From: Antedon mediterranea
Lineage: Eukaryota; Echinodermata; Crinoidea; Comatulida; Antedonidae
Direction: 5' to 3'
Assembly (NCBI RefSeq): GCF_964355755.1
Contig: NC_092673.1
Location: 687,001-751,000, forward strand
DNA: 64,000 nt
Positions 36,735-61,299 of this stretch are shown here, in pieces. A model generated the notes under the pieces. That model saw only the letters and a list, made by a program, of their open reading frames with translations, did not search any database and had not been told where the DNA came from. The position numbers and the translations under genes were made by a program. Each line of letters begins with the position of its first letter. Within the stretch, counting starts at the first letter, position 1.

Positions 36735-38757
36735 GGGTGTCAGATGAAAAGGATGCTAGTCAAGTCGCCCCATCGCAAAGTCGCCCCTTACACAGTCGCC
36801 CCATCGCAAAGTCGCCCAAAACAAAGTCGCCCCGACACAGTCGCCCCATCGCAAAGTCGCCCCATCGCAAAGTCGCCCCAACGCAAAGTCGCCCCATCGC
36901 AAAGTCGCCCCATCACAAAGTCGCCCTATCGCAAAGTCGCCCCAAAACGTTAAAAAATAGTTTACAAGTGCGTAAAATGTCGCAATGATACACAAAATAA
37001 CACGGAAAACGTGTAGGCATAAAAAGGGGAAGCCCCGCCATGTAGTCTCAGGTCACACGATCGGCACGCACCCCCATCATCAGAGAGGAAGCCCCCCCAC
37101 TAATCACTCCGCGGTCGCACTAACGTGCTAGCTTACCAGAGGGAAACCCCCGTAATTACTCCGCCGTTGTCGTCGTACTACAACGCACCATCTGAAGATG
37201 GGGAAACCCCGCCGGAGTTTTACGATGATATCAGTCGCGTTCGAAATCGGTCGCGTTTAAATTTGGTCGCGATAAAATGATGTTATACGATCTAGATTAT
37301 TTTTACTTTGGTCGATGAATATGTAATATTATTATTAGGCCTATATTAATAATTTGTAAACATAGTTTAAGATTATAATATTATCCAGCATAATGTCATT
37401 TAACAGTACATAATTATTTAAATGTGAAATATTTTATAGGAAATGTAGGCTACGTCTGTGTCTTTTATTTTATATGCAACAAATTACGTAAAACAATTTA
37501 TTTATAAACATTCAGTTTACTATTATATACATAGTATTACGTAATGAACATTGATTGTAAGCCTGGAAAGGCAATCCCATCATTATATCCATTATAAAAT
37601 TGCATCATATCACCACTATATGTCGTAAATGATGACGTGCGTGTGTGTATTCGTCGTACGTCAGTGTACGTATTATTCCGTGCCTCTTCACTGTCTTGTT
37701 TAATTTAAAATTAAATAAATACCCGATATGAGGATATTTATTAGGCATGATAATTAGAATGTTCTAGGCCTAACCAAAGGGGTTGAAAAGAATTTCTTCA
37801 GTAAAATGATCATTGTGCTGTTGAATAAAAGGCGACTCGCCATCTGAAACATTCTCTGAAACCAATCGGAGCTGCGCCTTCTGGTATCTGTTTCCTCACG
37901 CCTTTCTGCTGACCGTCGGGGATTCCCCTTTTTAAAAAACACGCACACGATACTGTACGATGGTTTTTCCATGGTCAAAATGTAGCGTTTTAATTTTACT
38001 AAAATACCTGAATGTAAAACAATCATATCGGCGATGAAATCCTTTTTTTTTATTTCTTTATTTTGAAAAGTCATTATAAAATTAAGACACATAACTTGTC
38101 AATAAATGCAAAATGATCAATAAGTAGCCTATAACACTCATTGTCTTACAAACACTGTTATTGTTTTAACTACTGTAAATCTATACGAAGGCCTAGGCTA
38201 CTATACATTTATACATTTATTATATTATCCTAAAAAATTAGCTGGTATCTACGCGTAGGTTGAAGAAAGATTCGTAATTGTGGCTTTGGTAACTAATTTT
38301 AAAATCATATTAAATTAACATTTTCGAAACTATAAATCAGGGATAATCTTTTTAGAACTTTCAAACAAGGGACTATTTTTTTAATGATTTTTAAAAAGCA
38401 CATCACTCCATTAAAACCTGTAAAATAAAAATTAAAACACAAATTATGTATATAGGATAGGCCTAAACATTATACTGTATACGACATTTAGCGCGACCAA
38501 AGTAACAACGCAATCGATATCAAACGCAACCAATATGATTAAAACCGTGGGCGACTTTGCGATGGGGCGACTTTGCGTTGGGGCGACTTTGCGATGGGGC
38601 GAATTTGCGATGGGGCGACTTTGTAATGGGGCGACTTTGCGATGGGGCGACTGTGCCGGGGCGACTTTGTTTTGGGGCGTCTTTGCGATGGGGCGACTTT
38701 GTATGGGGCGACTTTGTATGGGGCGACTTTGCGATGGGGCGACTTGACTGGATCCCA
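36735..38757. mobile_element. Foldback element 1 with (gtcgcccc)n subterminal repeats
   Basis: The left arm (36756-36945) is about a dozen copies of a 15-16 bp unit, GTCGCCCCATCGCAAA. The right arm (38550-38745) is its inverted counterpart. The ends share AGTCAAGTCGCCCC. Just inside lie cgaccgattt-type repeats (37230-37270 and 38490-38530), which are the terminal repeats of element 2. The interior includes GC-rich degenerate units (37020-37215) and a GGGGATTCCCC palindrome at 37918-37928. The arms read open in several frames, but these are repeat artefacts. Confidence 0.85.
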
Positions 38758-40728
38758 GATGAAATCGGTCGCGCTTGAAATCGGTCGCGTTTGAAATCGG
38801 TCGCGATAAAATCAACTTCCGGTATTTTGTATGGCGCGCCGCTAGAGCTATACTTTTGATTATATCGGTCGCGTTTGAAATCGGTCGCGCTATTTTGTAT
38901 GGATCGAGCGGGATGCATGCTAGAGCGGGATATACATTTTTCGTTTATATAGATTTAATTGATATTTTTAAGGAACTAGATTATTTATGTGGATATTTGT
39001 TACTTGGTTAATAAATATTTATTATTAATCATTAATTAATTTTTTTTTTGTATTTCACAGGTCTCGGAGAAGGACGGTGTCTTTTCAAAATGGCCATTTC
39101 TAAACACGTTTAAATATTATATTAGGCATAATGTTATATTAGGCATATAATAATTTACCTCTATTTATATGTACTGTAATTAATATATTATATAGAGAAT
39201 ATACGTTTGTCGTGTCTTTTATTATGCAAACAATTACGTATGGTTTTAGGATATTAATAAAATATATAGATAATATGCCGATGATAGATGTGAGAATAAT
39301 AATGTATGGATAATAAAGGTGGACACAATTCTCAAAGAGGTAATCTGCACTGATATTTAAACGTTTAGATTTACGAACGGCGTATGAATGCGAGACCTGA
39401 GTTGCACTTACTTAATTATTTACATTAAATGATTATTATAAATGAAGAAAAAAAAAAAAAATATTCAAATTAAAATCTATAGTATCGCCGACGTATATAC
39501 GTATAAATCATACTGTCAAATTATAGAAAAAGTGCTTTATTCGGAATTAATATGGATAAGCAAGCCTGTGAGCTACAGCGATTTAATTGCTTTTGCTTAT
39601 CCTTGCCTCCTTACATTTCCACGTGTCTTGATTTGGTTACCTATGTTTTAAATGTATTTCGATTTTAAAGGCTAAATAAAGAATGAATGAACATGATCTC
39701 ATAATCGCGTCGAGCATCTATAGCTCATTGGATCGTTTCACAAAAACACGTGCAGGAGGCCTATAGACGTTTCAAATGTATGGTTATTAGTAATAGACGT
39801 CATCTTTACCTCGCCATGGACAACGATCGTACGTGTTTTGTCCATGATTTGACACACTACTAGTGCGTGTTTTTTAAAAAGGGGAATCCCCGTCAGCAAA
39901 ATAACGTATTGTTAGAGGAAACAGCTGCACGATCATAGAAGGCGCATCTCCAATATGGCTTATTCGGGGGTTTATTTCAGTAACTCGCCTGTTAACCATC
40001 CGCATATAATGATCATTTTACTAAAAACTATTTTAAACATTAGAAATAAAAACATACACGTGATTTGCCTCAACAATAAATCATTATACACTTAGAAAAT
40101 AGAAATAAAAATAAGGTGATCGAATAGTATGTTGTTAATTGGATATGATATAATCTGCCACAGTATGCACAAGTATAAAAATGGATACGCTGGCTTTACG
40201 GGCTATATTGTAAAAATTCTTGTTTTTAAATAAATTGTTCTCTTTTACGTAATTGTTTGCGTAATAAAAGACACGACAGACGTATATTCTCTATATAATA
40301 TATTAATTACAGTACATATTAATAGAGGTAAATTATTATATGCATAACATTATGCCTAATATAATATTTAAACGTGTTTAGAAATGGCCATTTTGAAAAG
40401 ACACAGTCCTTCTCCGAGACCTGTGAAATACAAAAAAAAAATTAATTTAATGATTGATAATAAATATTTATTAACCAAGTAAAAAATATCCACATAAATA
40501 ATCTAGTTCCTAAAAAATATCAATTAAATCTATATAAACGAAAAATGTATATCCCGTTCTAGCATGCATCCCGCTCGATCCATACAAAATAGCGCGACCG
40601 ATTTCAAACGCGACCGATTTCAAACGCGACCGATATCATCAAAAGGATTATAGCTCTAGCGGCGCGCCATACAAAATACCGGAAGTTGATTTTATCGCGA
40701 CCGATTTCAGACGCGACCGATTTCATCG
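38758..40728. mobile_element. Foldback element 2 with about 500-bp inverted termini
   Basis: The left terminus begins GATGAAATCGGTCGCG and the right ends CGCGACCGATTTCATC. The inverted arms (38758-39240 and 40250-40728) match over almost their whole length, including 'ggcgcgccgctagagc'. The interior (39240-40250) shares the GGGGAATCCCC palindrome (39881-39891) and the 'cgtgttttttaaaaa' context with element 1. No open coding region was recognised. Confidence 0.88.
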
Positions 40729-40739
40729 TAAACAGTACT

Positions 40740-40920
40740 TGGAAATCTGGAAATTCCCAAATACCAAGCTATGATTGGCTACTGAACATTGCTAATGAAT
40801 AATCATCAATTCTGAACCAATCACAATGTATAATTGGTTATAGGACTATGACATCATGGTTTATACTGTATGAAACGCCACTAGTGTTTTCAACATAGAT
40901 AAACATACATAAAACATCCA
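40740..40920 (-). promoter_or_regulatory. Displaced distal promoter of paralog A
   Basis: It contains GGAAATTCCC (40749-40758; GGGAATTTCC on the gene strand, a full kappaB consensus match) and a reversed CCAAT box (40774-40778), in the same order as B. The site is now 4.1 kb from the ATG of A instead of about 140 bp. Confidence 0.6.
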
Positions 40921-42875
40921 ACCAAAAGTGTTTGTAGATCTGTTGAACCCTGGACGTAAACATTTATAGGTTCATTTTAAAATTACTGTATAATGGTTTA
41001 TGTTTTTAAAGAATTCTCAGGTTATCAATTTTTACTTTATAACTACGTTAATGTTATAGTATTAACTAAATAAATTAAATGGGATTTATGAGTAGCTAAA
41101 GTACTTAGCTACTTTAGAGCATGGTATAGCCCAACTAATCGTATATAAATAATTAATTTTTATGAGTTGAATGGTGAGAATATTTCATGAGTTGAAAAAT
41201 TGACTGCTCTACTTTAACAAGGTGGAGCCGAGTTAAATAGAGCGTCAATTATTCAACGAATGAAAAATTCTCTCCATTCAACGAAAACAAAACGTTAATT
41301 ATTTGTTTTATTTTATAACATATCTACTTTTATTTCAAGTTATCCATCGTAAATCATTGACGAATGCTAGACTGGGAAGCTAGGCCATTAAAAAAGGAAG
41401 TGTTCCAACTTGAGATGTGGAGTAGAACAGTTATAGATAGCACGCACATATGCAAGTTGAATTCCGAATGCGATCAGTCAACAACGTCGCATGAAAAAAT
41501 GTTTACAGAAAGCTGAACGTGCATTAGTACCGTTCATTATCACCATGATACACTTTTAATGAGATATATAGGGCGAATTCCAAATGACACGTGATTCCCA
41601 AATTGACCAATCGAATTGCAAGAATACAATCAGGTGTGTCAAACTACAAATATGTGAGGGGCATAGTTTGAGACCTGTCTGTGTCATATTGCTTGTATCC
41701 TTTAGGCACGATAATATATAATTAATATTCCCATTGCATGATCATCCATCGGAATTTGAGAACTTGAATTTGTTGTTGAAAAACCAACATGTAATGTGCG
41801 ATGTACGTACTCCGCATCAAAAATAAGGATTGACTGTTTTATTTAACGATGTGGAATCGAGTTAACTAGAAGATTCAAACTCATGAAATATTCTGCCCTT
41901 TCAACTTATAAACATTCATTGTTTTCATAATAAGGTGTATTTATGATGTAATCTTAGTTACATTCTGATGAGCAATGTACAGTATATGTTATAATTCATT
42001 TTGAGCTACAAATTTTACTTCTTGTAATTTGCCATTTATGTTAATTATATAAAAAGTACCTTCAACAAATATTTATTTAGTTCATGATTTAATCAATTTT
42101 AGACATTTCAAGGAATTTTTCATTTATATTCACTAACATGTGATCTTGGAAAAGATAAACTAAACTAAAAACCAAAGCACATACATACAGTTAAAAACAC
42201 TTACATATTGAATACATTGTGATATATGTTTTCTGGGTACTACAAGTAAATTCTTTTAATAATGTGTTGGATTGAGTGAGCCGTATTGTCTCCAACAAAA
42301 CGATGAAAAATGAAGGTTAATTAAATTAGACTTTGAATAGGTTATTTTGTAGTTTTAAAAAAGGAAAAAAAACAGTGTTTTCACTTATAAAATGACAAAA
42401 TAAATGGTTAAATTCAACCAAAAACCCATTGGCTGGCAGCCAATTTAATTTTTTTGGCTTTAAATTACAGTTTTTTTCAGGTAAATTTTTTTAATCCAAT
42501 TTTTGGTCAATTGAATAATGATTCATTCATTGGAATTTGGTGTTATACAAGAACTTGTATATTATCATAAAATACAGGCAACCAGTACCAGCACTCAAGT
42601 CACCTTATTTTTATTGATTTTAACCACAAATTCTGCGCAATTCTTTCCACAACAGATATTTCATTTGTATGTCATTTGCCACTGCACACAAAACTATTCT
42701 AAACAAAATGCATGTATACATTTTTTAACTTGTTTTTTTCTAATTGAAAAGATAAAATTAAACATCTCTCAGCCGTATATAGTAAATAGCTTTTTTATAT
42801 AACTTTTCTAAAAGGTGATTTCATGCAAATTCTTATCAGATACAAATCAATGTACAGTTTTTAGCCATTACTATG
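40921..42875. other. Intergenic region between paralogs A and B, left part
   Basis: No gene is seen. From about 41750 onward it aligns with 22950-23900 upstream of C. It contains the hairpin at 41166-41282 and a copy of the hairpin repeat family near 42310-42520. Confidence 0.6.
41166..41282. repeat. Imperfect hairpin, about 53-bp arms
   Basis: The left arm (41166-41218: gttgaatggtgagaatattt...) pairs with the right arm (41230-41282: ...aaaattctctccattcaac) around a short loop containing 'ggtggagcc'. A fragment of one arm recurs near 41860-41905. It is probably a small foldback or MITE element. Confidence 0.65.
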
Positions 42876-43412
42876 GTATTTTTAACCATAACTCGCTTCT
42901 GTACGGCCTACCAACTTCTTATCTGTCTCCTCTTCAACGAATCCAAAATTCCGCCGCAAGACTTATCACTGGCACTAAACGACATGAACATATTTCTCCC
43001 GTTTTACGTGACTTACACTGGTTGCCTGTAGATCAGCGCATTCGTTTTAAAATCCTGTTGATGACATATAAGGCCATCAACGGATGTGCTCCAGCCTACA
43101 TATGTGACATCATTACTCCGTCAACCAACTCTTCGCTTTGTTCATCCAGCAGACTTCTTCTTAAACCTGGACCCCGTTCCAGAACTCGGTTTTACGGTGA
43201 TCGTGCTTTCGCTGTCGCAGCCCCAAAACTCTGGAACACTCTACCCCTCGAAATACGCTCATCAAAATCTGTTATCACATTTAAAACTAAACTCAAAACT
43301 CATCTCTTCAGAGAAGCATAATCGCACGCTACTACTTGCACAGATCTTGGAAACACAGCGCTTTGAAACCTTTGTCTCTTGCGCTTTATAAATGTTATTT
43401 ATTATTATTATT
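42876..43412 (+). mobile_element. 3' fragment of a non-LTR retrotransposon with 9-bp target duplication
   Basis: The open frame continues to 43321 and encodes the RT C-terminal region of L2/CR1-like LINEs: LHWLPVDQRIRFKI, MTYKAINGCAPAYI, FYGDRAFAVAAPKLWNTLPL and a final KTHLFREA. It ends in (TTA)n. ATTACTATG flanks it at 42867-42875 and 43413-43421, and the corresponding place between C and A (about 23890) is uninterrupted. The insertion is therefore specific to the A-B interval. Confidence 0.92.
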
Positions 43413-44003
43413 ATTACTATGAAAAAAAAATATTTGTATATTTTATTAACATTTCAAATTTACTTACTTTACTTTAAATTAGTCTCTTGAATAAAATTAT
43501 TGCTCAATAAATTGAAAATAATTGTTATTCAGGCTATGCATAACTTCCACTATAGCTAGATTTTTGTGTGATGTGAAGGTTTTTGAATTTAAGACTGTGC
43601 CTATATATAATACTACATAGTAAAACTTACTTATCTATCTAAATACTGTGTAACTAACATAAATTGCTAATCTGAATTTCATAAATCTAATTGACTTTAT
43701 AAAGATTATTTTAAAAAGCATAATAGCATAAGTATAAACCAAAAGGTGCTTACTGTATAACTTTGCAATACAAATTTAATGACAAACAAGAGGATTGAAG
43801 TTTGATATAATCATGAAACAATTTCCAAGAAAAATGTTGATCCTTGTTTTTTTTGCGATTAAACTTAAATAGTATTAATAAAATTCATTTTCTGTGTAAC
43901 TTTGATAGAAAAAAAAGTAATTTCCTGATCTTGTTCAAGGTATAATTCATGTCAAATCAAAACCCCACACTTGTTAAACATGTTGGTCTTGTTAGTCGGT
44001 AGG

Positions 44004-57759
<13,756 letters not shown>

Positions 57760-58040
57760 TGCTACAACCAAACAACCACCTTCGATATGAGTTGAGTAGG
57801 ACACAAATTAGCTCTTTTATGATAATATTCTATCAAAATGATAACAAGATTATATGCAGGCCTTGTCAATAAAATTTCGTCGCTACTTGATAATCTGGAA
57901 ATTCCCAAATAAAAAAAAACTAAGCGTCCAAGCTCTATGATTGGCTACTGGATCCAAATGAATAATCATGAATTCTGAACCAATCATAAAGGTTATAAGT
58001 GATTATATTAGGAAATGACGTCATGATTTATAAACGATGA
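57760..58040 (-). promoter_or_regulatory. Promoter of paralog B with kappaB-like and CCAAT motifs
   Basis: On the gene strand a CCAAT box (57940-57944) and GGGAATTTCC (57897-57906) lie 180 and 138 bp upstream of the ATG. The kappaB-like decamer fits GGGRNWYYCC exactly. Both elements and their order recur upstream of A (displaced) and C. No TATA box is obvious. Regulation by NF-kappaB is inference. Confidence 0.55.
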
Positions 58041-58518
58041 AACGCCGCTAGTGTCTTTAATTTATTTTAGATATAAAAGCATCCAATTACATGATGCAGT
58101 TAAAAAATCCAAATTAAAGTACAATATTAAAAAATACTGTATATAGATAATATAATTGTTATAGTAAGTAACCGATATAACACTACTACAAGGCATTATG
58201 AAAAGAAACCCAGGAAAAAAAACACATCACGGGGCCTTCTATGTAGACCCGCGTTTTTGGAAGAGTCAATGTTTATTCGAACATTTTTATTCAGTTTTAC
58301 AAAGCTCAGATATTTTCAATTTTATCTAGTACTTACGATGATTATGCAGACTTATATGCTCATCAATAATATCTGTAAATTCTCTTTATTTTGTCTCTCA
58401 TGAATTGACGTTAATTTCAGGTATCCTCACCTCGTATTGAATTAAATGACGTAATTTTATTGACGTATCTTTATATATATATTTATTAGGTCTTATCGGT
58501 TCATTTACAATAATTGTC
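58041..58518. other. Spacer between paralog B promoter and the 428-residue gene
   Basis: AT-rich, with no coding sequence or clear repeat seen. It holds the upstream region of paralog B on the left and the 3' end of the unknown gene on the right. Confidence 0.5.
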
Positions 58519-58591
58519 TTTATTGTTTTATTTCAACCATCTTATTTAATATTATTCCGTTTGAATCTGACAACTTAATTTTGGGATTATT

Positions 58592-59878
58592 TTATACTGT
58601 AGCTGTAGAACTGTCTGGTTCTCCTGTCGTTTTGGACTCAAACACATCGTCAGTGGCGTCATTCTCTTTACTAACTTCTTCTACGATTCTTAAGTATCTA
58701 CACTTCTTAAGATCTTCCCAGTCTTCATCACTCAGAGTATTGCCGGCGATGGATTGACCATTACTTCCTCCAGCAGTGGACTTTGCCATTGACCACACCC
58801 TTGCTTTTGGTTTGTAGATATAACTATTATGAATTGGAGGTAGAATCATTGGTGGAAGTTGCATCCCTAGTTTTTTCTTGTCTGTTGATGTTGGTTCCTG
58901 GTGAATTCCTAGAACACTGCTTCTTGTTGAACACGCTTTTGACCGATACGGCGTGTTTAACGAGTACACGCGGCTTACTTTCCGTTTCTTTTCGTCAGAA
59001 TTCCAAAAGTTCGGTGTTTCTGTATCAGAACATACCGACTCCGCACACGTTCTGTCCAAAAAATCTTTAATTTTTCGCTGCGTTTCTTTCATGTTTTCCT
59101 CTTCTTCGACCACGATTTGCGGTTTTTCAAGTTCATTATTATAGAAAAACAATTCCGAGTCGTTTAATTCCATCTGTAGTCCTAATAAATTATCATGTCT
59201 GGTATTGGAAGAAGACCGTCCGTGTTTTCCTATTAGTGGATGTTCCTGTTCAATATGGGCTCTTAATAAAGCTCTGGAATCTAACCGAGTCTTGTGGACG
59301 TTGAGTTCTCCTCTGTTCATTGTTATCGAAGGAGGGTTTATAACAACTGGTTCACAAAATGATTTGTGATCAGATTTGTTTTTTAGTAAACCTTTGCGAA
59401 ATTGCTTCCTGTGATGAGGAGATAACTGTATGTTTTGCTTCGAAATAATGTTTTTGGGAAGTTCTGGAACAGTTTTGCTATCGAGTTTTGAACTCAAATT
59501 ACGAGAACATCCCTTGGGATCCAGTGATGTCCTTGGTCCGGTTTTCATTCCACCCGCAGGGAGCAACGTGGCGCTAGCAGACGGTAGTAGTGCCGATGTA
59601 AAAATCTTCGATTTTCGATTGGTTGTTTTTCGAAATTTAGCGTTTTCCAGTCGGTTTATGTATACAAATTGTTTTGTTTCTTCGTCTTCAAAGTTGATAC
59701 AAGGCGAACGTTTGTTGATAAAAGTTCGTTGCATAACTTTCATCGACGTGGCATAAGCACGAATTTCACGTTGTATAGCTAAAGCTCTCTTTCTAAATCG
59801 TTCTCTCTCCACCGAATTACTTGTAACTACTTCACGGGATGATGATTTGGTCCCCGTTTCAAGTTCTACATCAGCCAT
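58592..59878 (-). CDS. Uncharacterised intronless protein, 428 residues
   Basis: A single open exon from ATG at 59878 to the stop at 58592-58594. It starts MADVELETGTKSSSREVVTS and continues with a basic helical stretch (VERERFRKRALAIQREIRAY). The middle is polar and probably disordered, and the C terminus contains SDEDWEDLKKCRYLRIVEEV. No signal peptide, membrane segment or known domain was recognised. The ATG directly follows a pyrimidine tract and AAG, so a 5' untranslated exon could be spliced upstream. Two AATAAA signals (plus-strand tttatt at 58519 and 58527) follow the stop by about 70 bases. It lies immediately upstream of paralog B in the same orientation, with no evident functional link. 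Confidence 0.8.
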   Translation of the reverse strand: MADVELETGTKSSSREVVTSNSVERERFRKRALAIQREIRAYATSMKVMQRTFINKRSPCINFEDEETKQFVYINRLENAKFRKTTNRKSKIFTSALLPSASATLLPAGGMKTGPRTSLDPKGCSRNLSSKLDSKTVPELPKNIISKQNIQLSPHHRKQFRKGLLKNKSDHKSFCEPVVINPPSITMNRGELNVHKTRLDSRALLRAHIEQEHPLIGKHGRSSSNTRHDNLLGLQMELNDSELFFYNNELEKPQIVVEEEENMKETQRKIKDFLDRTCAESVCSDTETPNFWNSDEKKRKVSRVYSLNTPYRSKACSTRSSVLGIHQEPTSTDKKKLGMQLPPMILPPIHNSYIYKPKARVWSMAKSTAGGSNGQSIAGNTLSDEDWEDLKKCRYLRIVEEVSKENDATDDVFESKTTGEPDSSTATV

Positions 59879-61288
59879 CTTAAAAAAATGTTCACTTTAA
59901 ATGTGTTTCTAAATGAAATGCTCAAAACACGATGAAAGCGGTAATGAATGGAACACAACCGAGAGTTCGCCAAGGGTGAAATTGTACACCTCCTTTCCTT
60001 GTCCAAAAAAAAATTGGAATCGTCAATTGTATAAAAGGGAAATTATTTCAAATAATTTTACTACAGTATATTCACCACTTTACCAAGACACATTAAATAA
60101 TCATGATTTATGAAGTTTTACATGTAAAACAATGAGAAGAAGTCGGATCATTTTGTAACATAAGTTATGATGTGACGACTTAAATTGTTTCTGTTTGTGG
60201 TTTCTCTACTGAAAATAGAATATTCGTTGTAATGTTTTATAAATTAAGTCAAGGTCCTCGATGCGGTTAGGAAACAAAATTCAGAACATATTTGTATGTG
60301 GTTACGCAAATAATGATGTAATATACATTAAATATATTTCATTTTTTACCAGCCATATGGATGCATGTAGTTGAATTGAATAAAAAAAGCCTGTTTCTGA
60401 CTGAGTTGTGTAAATAAACCTACTTAGTAAAAGATGCTCGGAGGTATGCCTCTATATGGAGTTATTATACTTCCATATATAAGTGAAAGATGAGAAATTC
60501 AATGTGTAAAGTATTTATGGGCTTTTGGGGTGTTTTGTGTAATATACGGTAAAGTAGGCCTACACTGTAGTACCAGGGAGTTGACAACTCTCCCTGGTAA
60601 TACTAGTTTATATCTAGCACAACTATAAATTGAAATGAAATAACTTTACAAATATTCTGGCAACCTTTCACAAGACAAGACAATTAAAAATGGCAGATAT
60701 GTCGTGGCGCGAGAGATGATTTCAATAAGAAAACCACTAATCGTTTTAAATTCAGTTTCTTAACAGGTTTGAAATCTTATTTTATTGTAATATACGGCCA
60801 CCTAATATTAATCGTCAATAATTCTAGGTAAAGTACTTATGCTAGGCCCGAGCTGGCCTGCGGCAGCGTGCGTGGTAGGTTGAATATCGTCGAGGGCGTT
60901 CCAACTACCGGGGCCGGTCTGGGCTAGGCCTATCTAGAGGGTAGATGTTCGAAAAGTAGACTAGGCCTACAAACAGTGTATATAGGCTAGTAACTAGGTA
61001 GACTTTCATTAAGTTTTTGCCCTAGCCTACTTCCCGATTCCATTATTTAATAATAGGTCTACTACACTCACTCAAACAAAACAAAAGACTAAATAGAGTT
61101 AGAAAAGTCGAAAAAATTAACAAAACAATTATTGGTTGCTTACAGTAGCATTCCCCTTACATTACAATAGTCTATCTAAGCTAGTTTTTAGTTAGAATTA
61201 CTAGGCTAGGCCTAACTAAATGGGTTTGGCCAAAGGCCTATTCTTAAAAGGTCTAAGTTAATTTTTCTCTCTCTTCTTTGTATTACAG
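59879..61288. other. Intergenic region between divergent genes
   Basis: The two genes point away from each other, so both 5' regions lie here. A GC-richer stretch at about 60840-60930 with several CpG sites is a candidate promoter for the plus-strand gene. A hairpin is present at 60573-60601 (TACCAGGGAG and CTCCCTGGTA). No open gene is visible. Confidence 0.5.
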
Positions 61289-61299
61289 TCATAAACAAT

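Larger units (their letters stand above)
36724..40735. mobile_element. 4.0-kb composite of foldback-type DNA elements inserted in the promoter of paralog A
   Basis: Comparison with the promoters of C and B places the whole block as an insertion. TACT flanks both sides (36720-36723 and 40736-40739), a possible 4-bp target duplication. It consists of two related elements back to back (36735-38757 and 38758-40728). Both have long inverted termini filled with short tandem repeats, and they share interior sequence. No transposase-like frame is present, so both are non-autonomous. Confidence 0.85.

Noticed and set aside
36713-36995. Open frames in the gtcgcccc repeats (both strands)
   Set aside because: Products of short tandem repeats in a transposon arm; no start context or homology.
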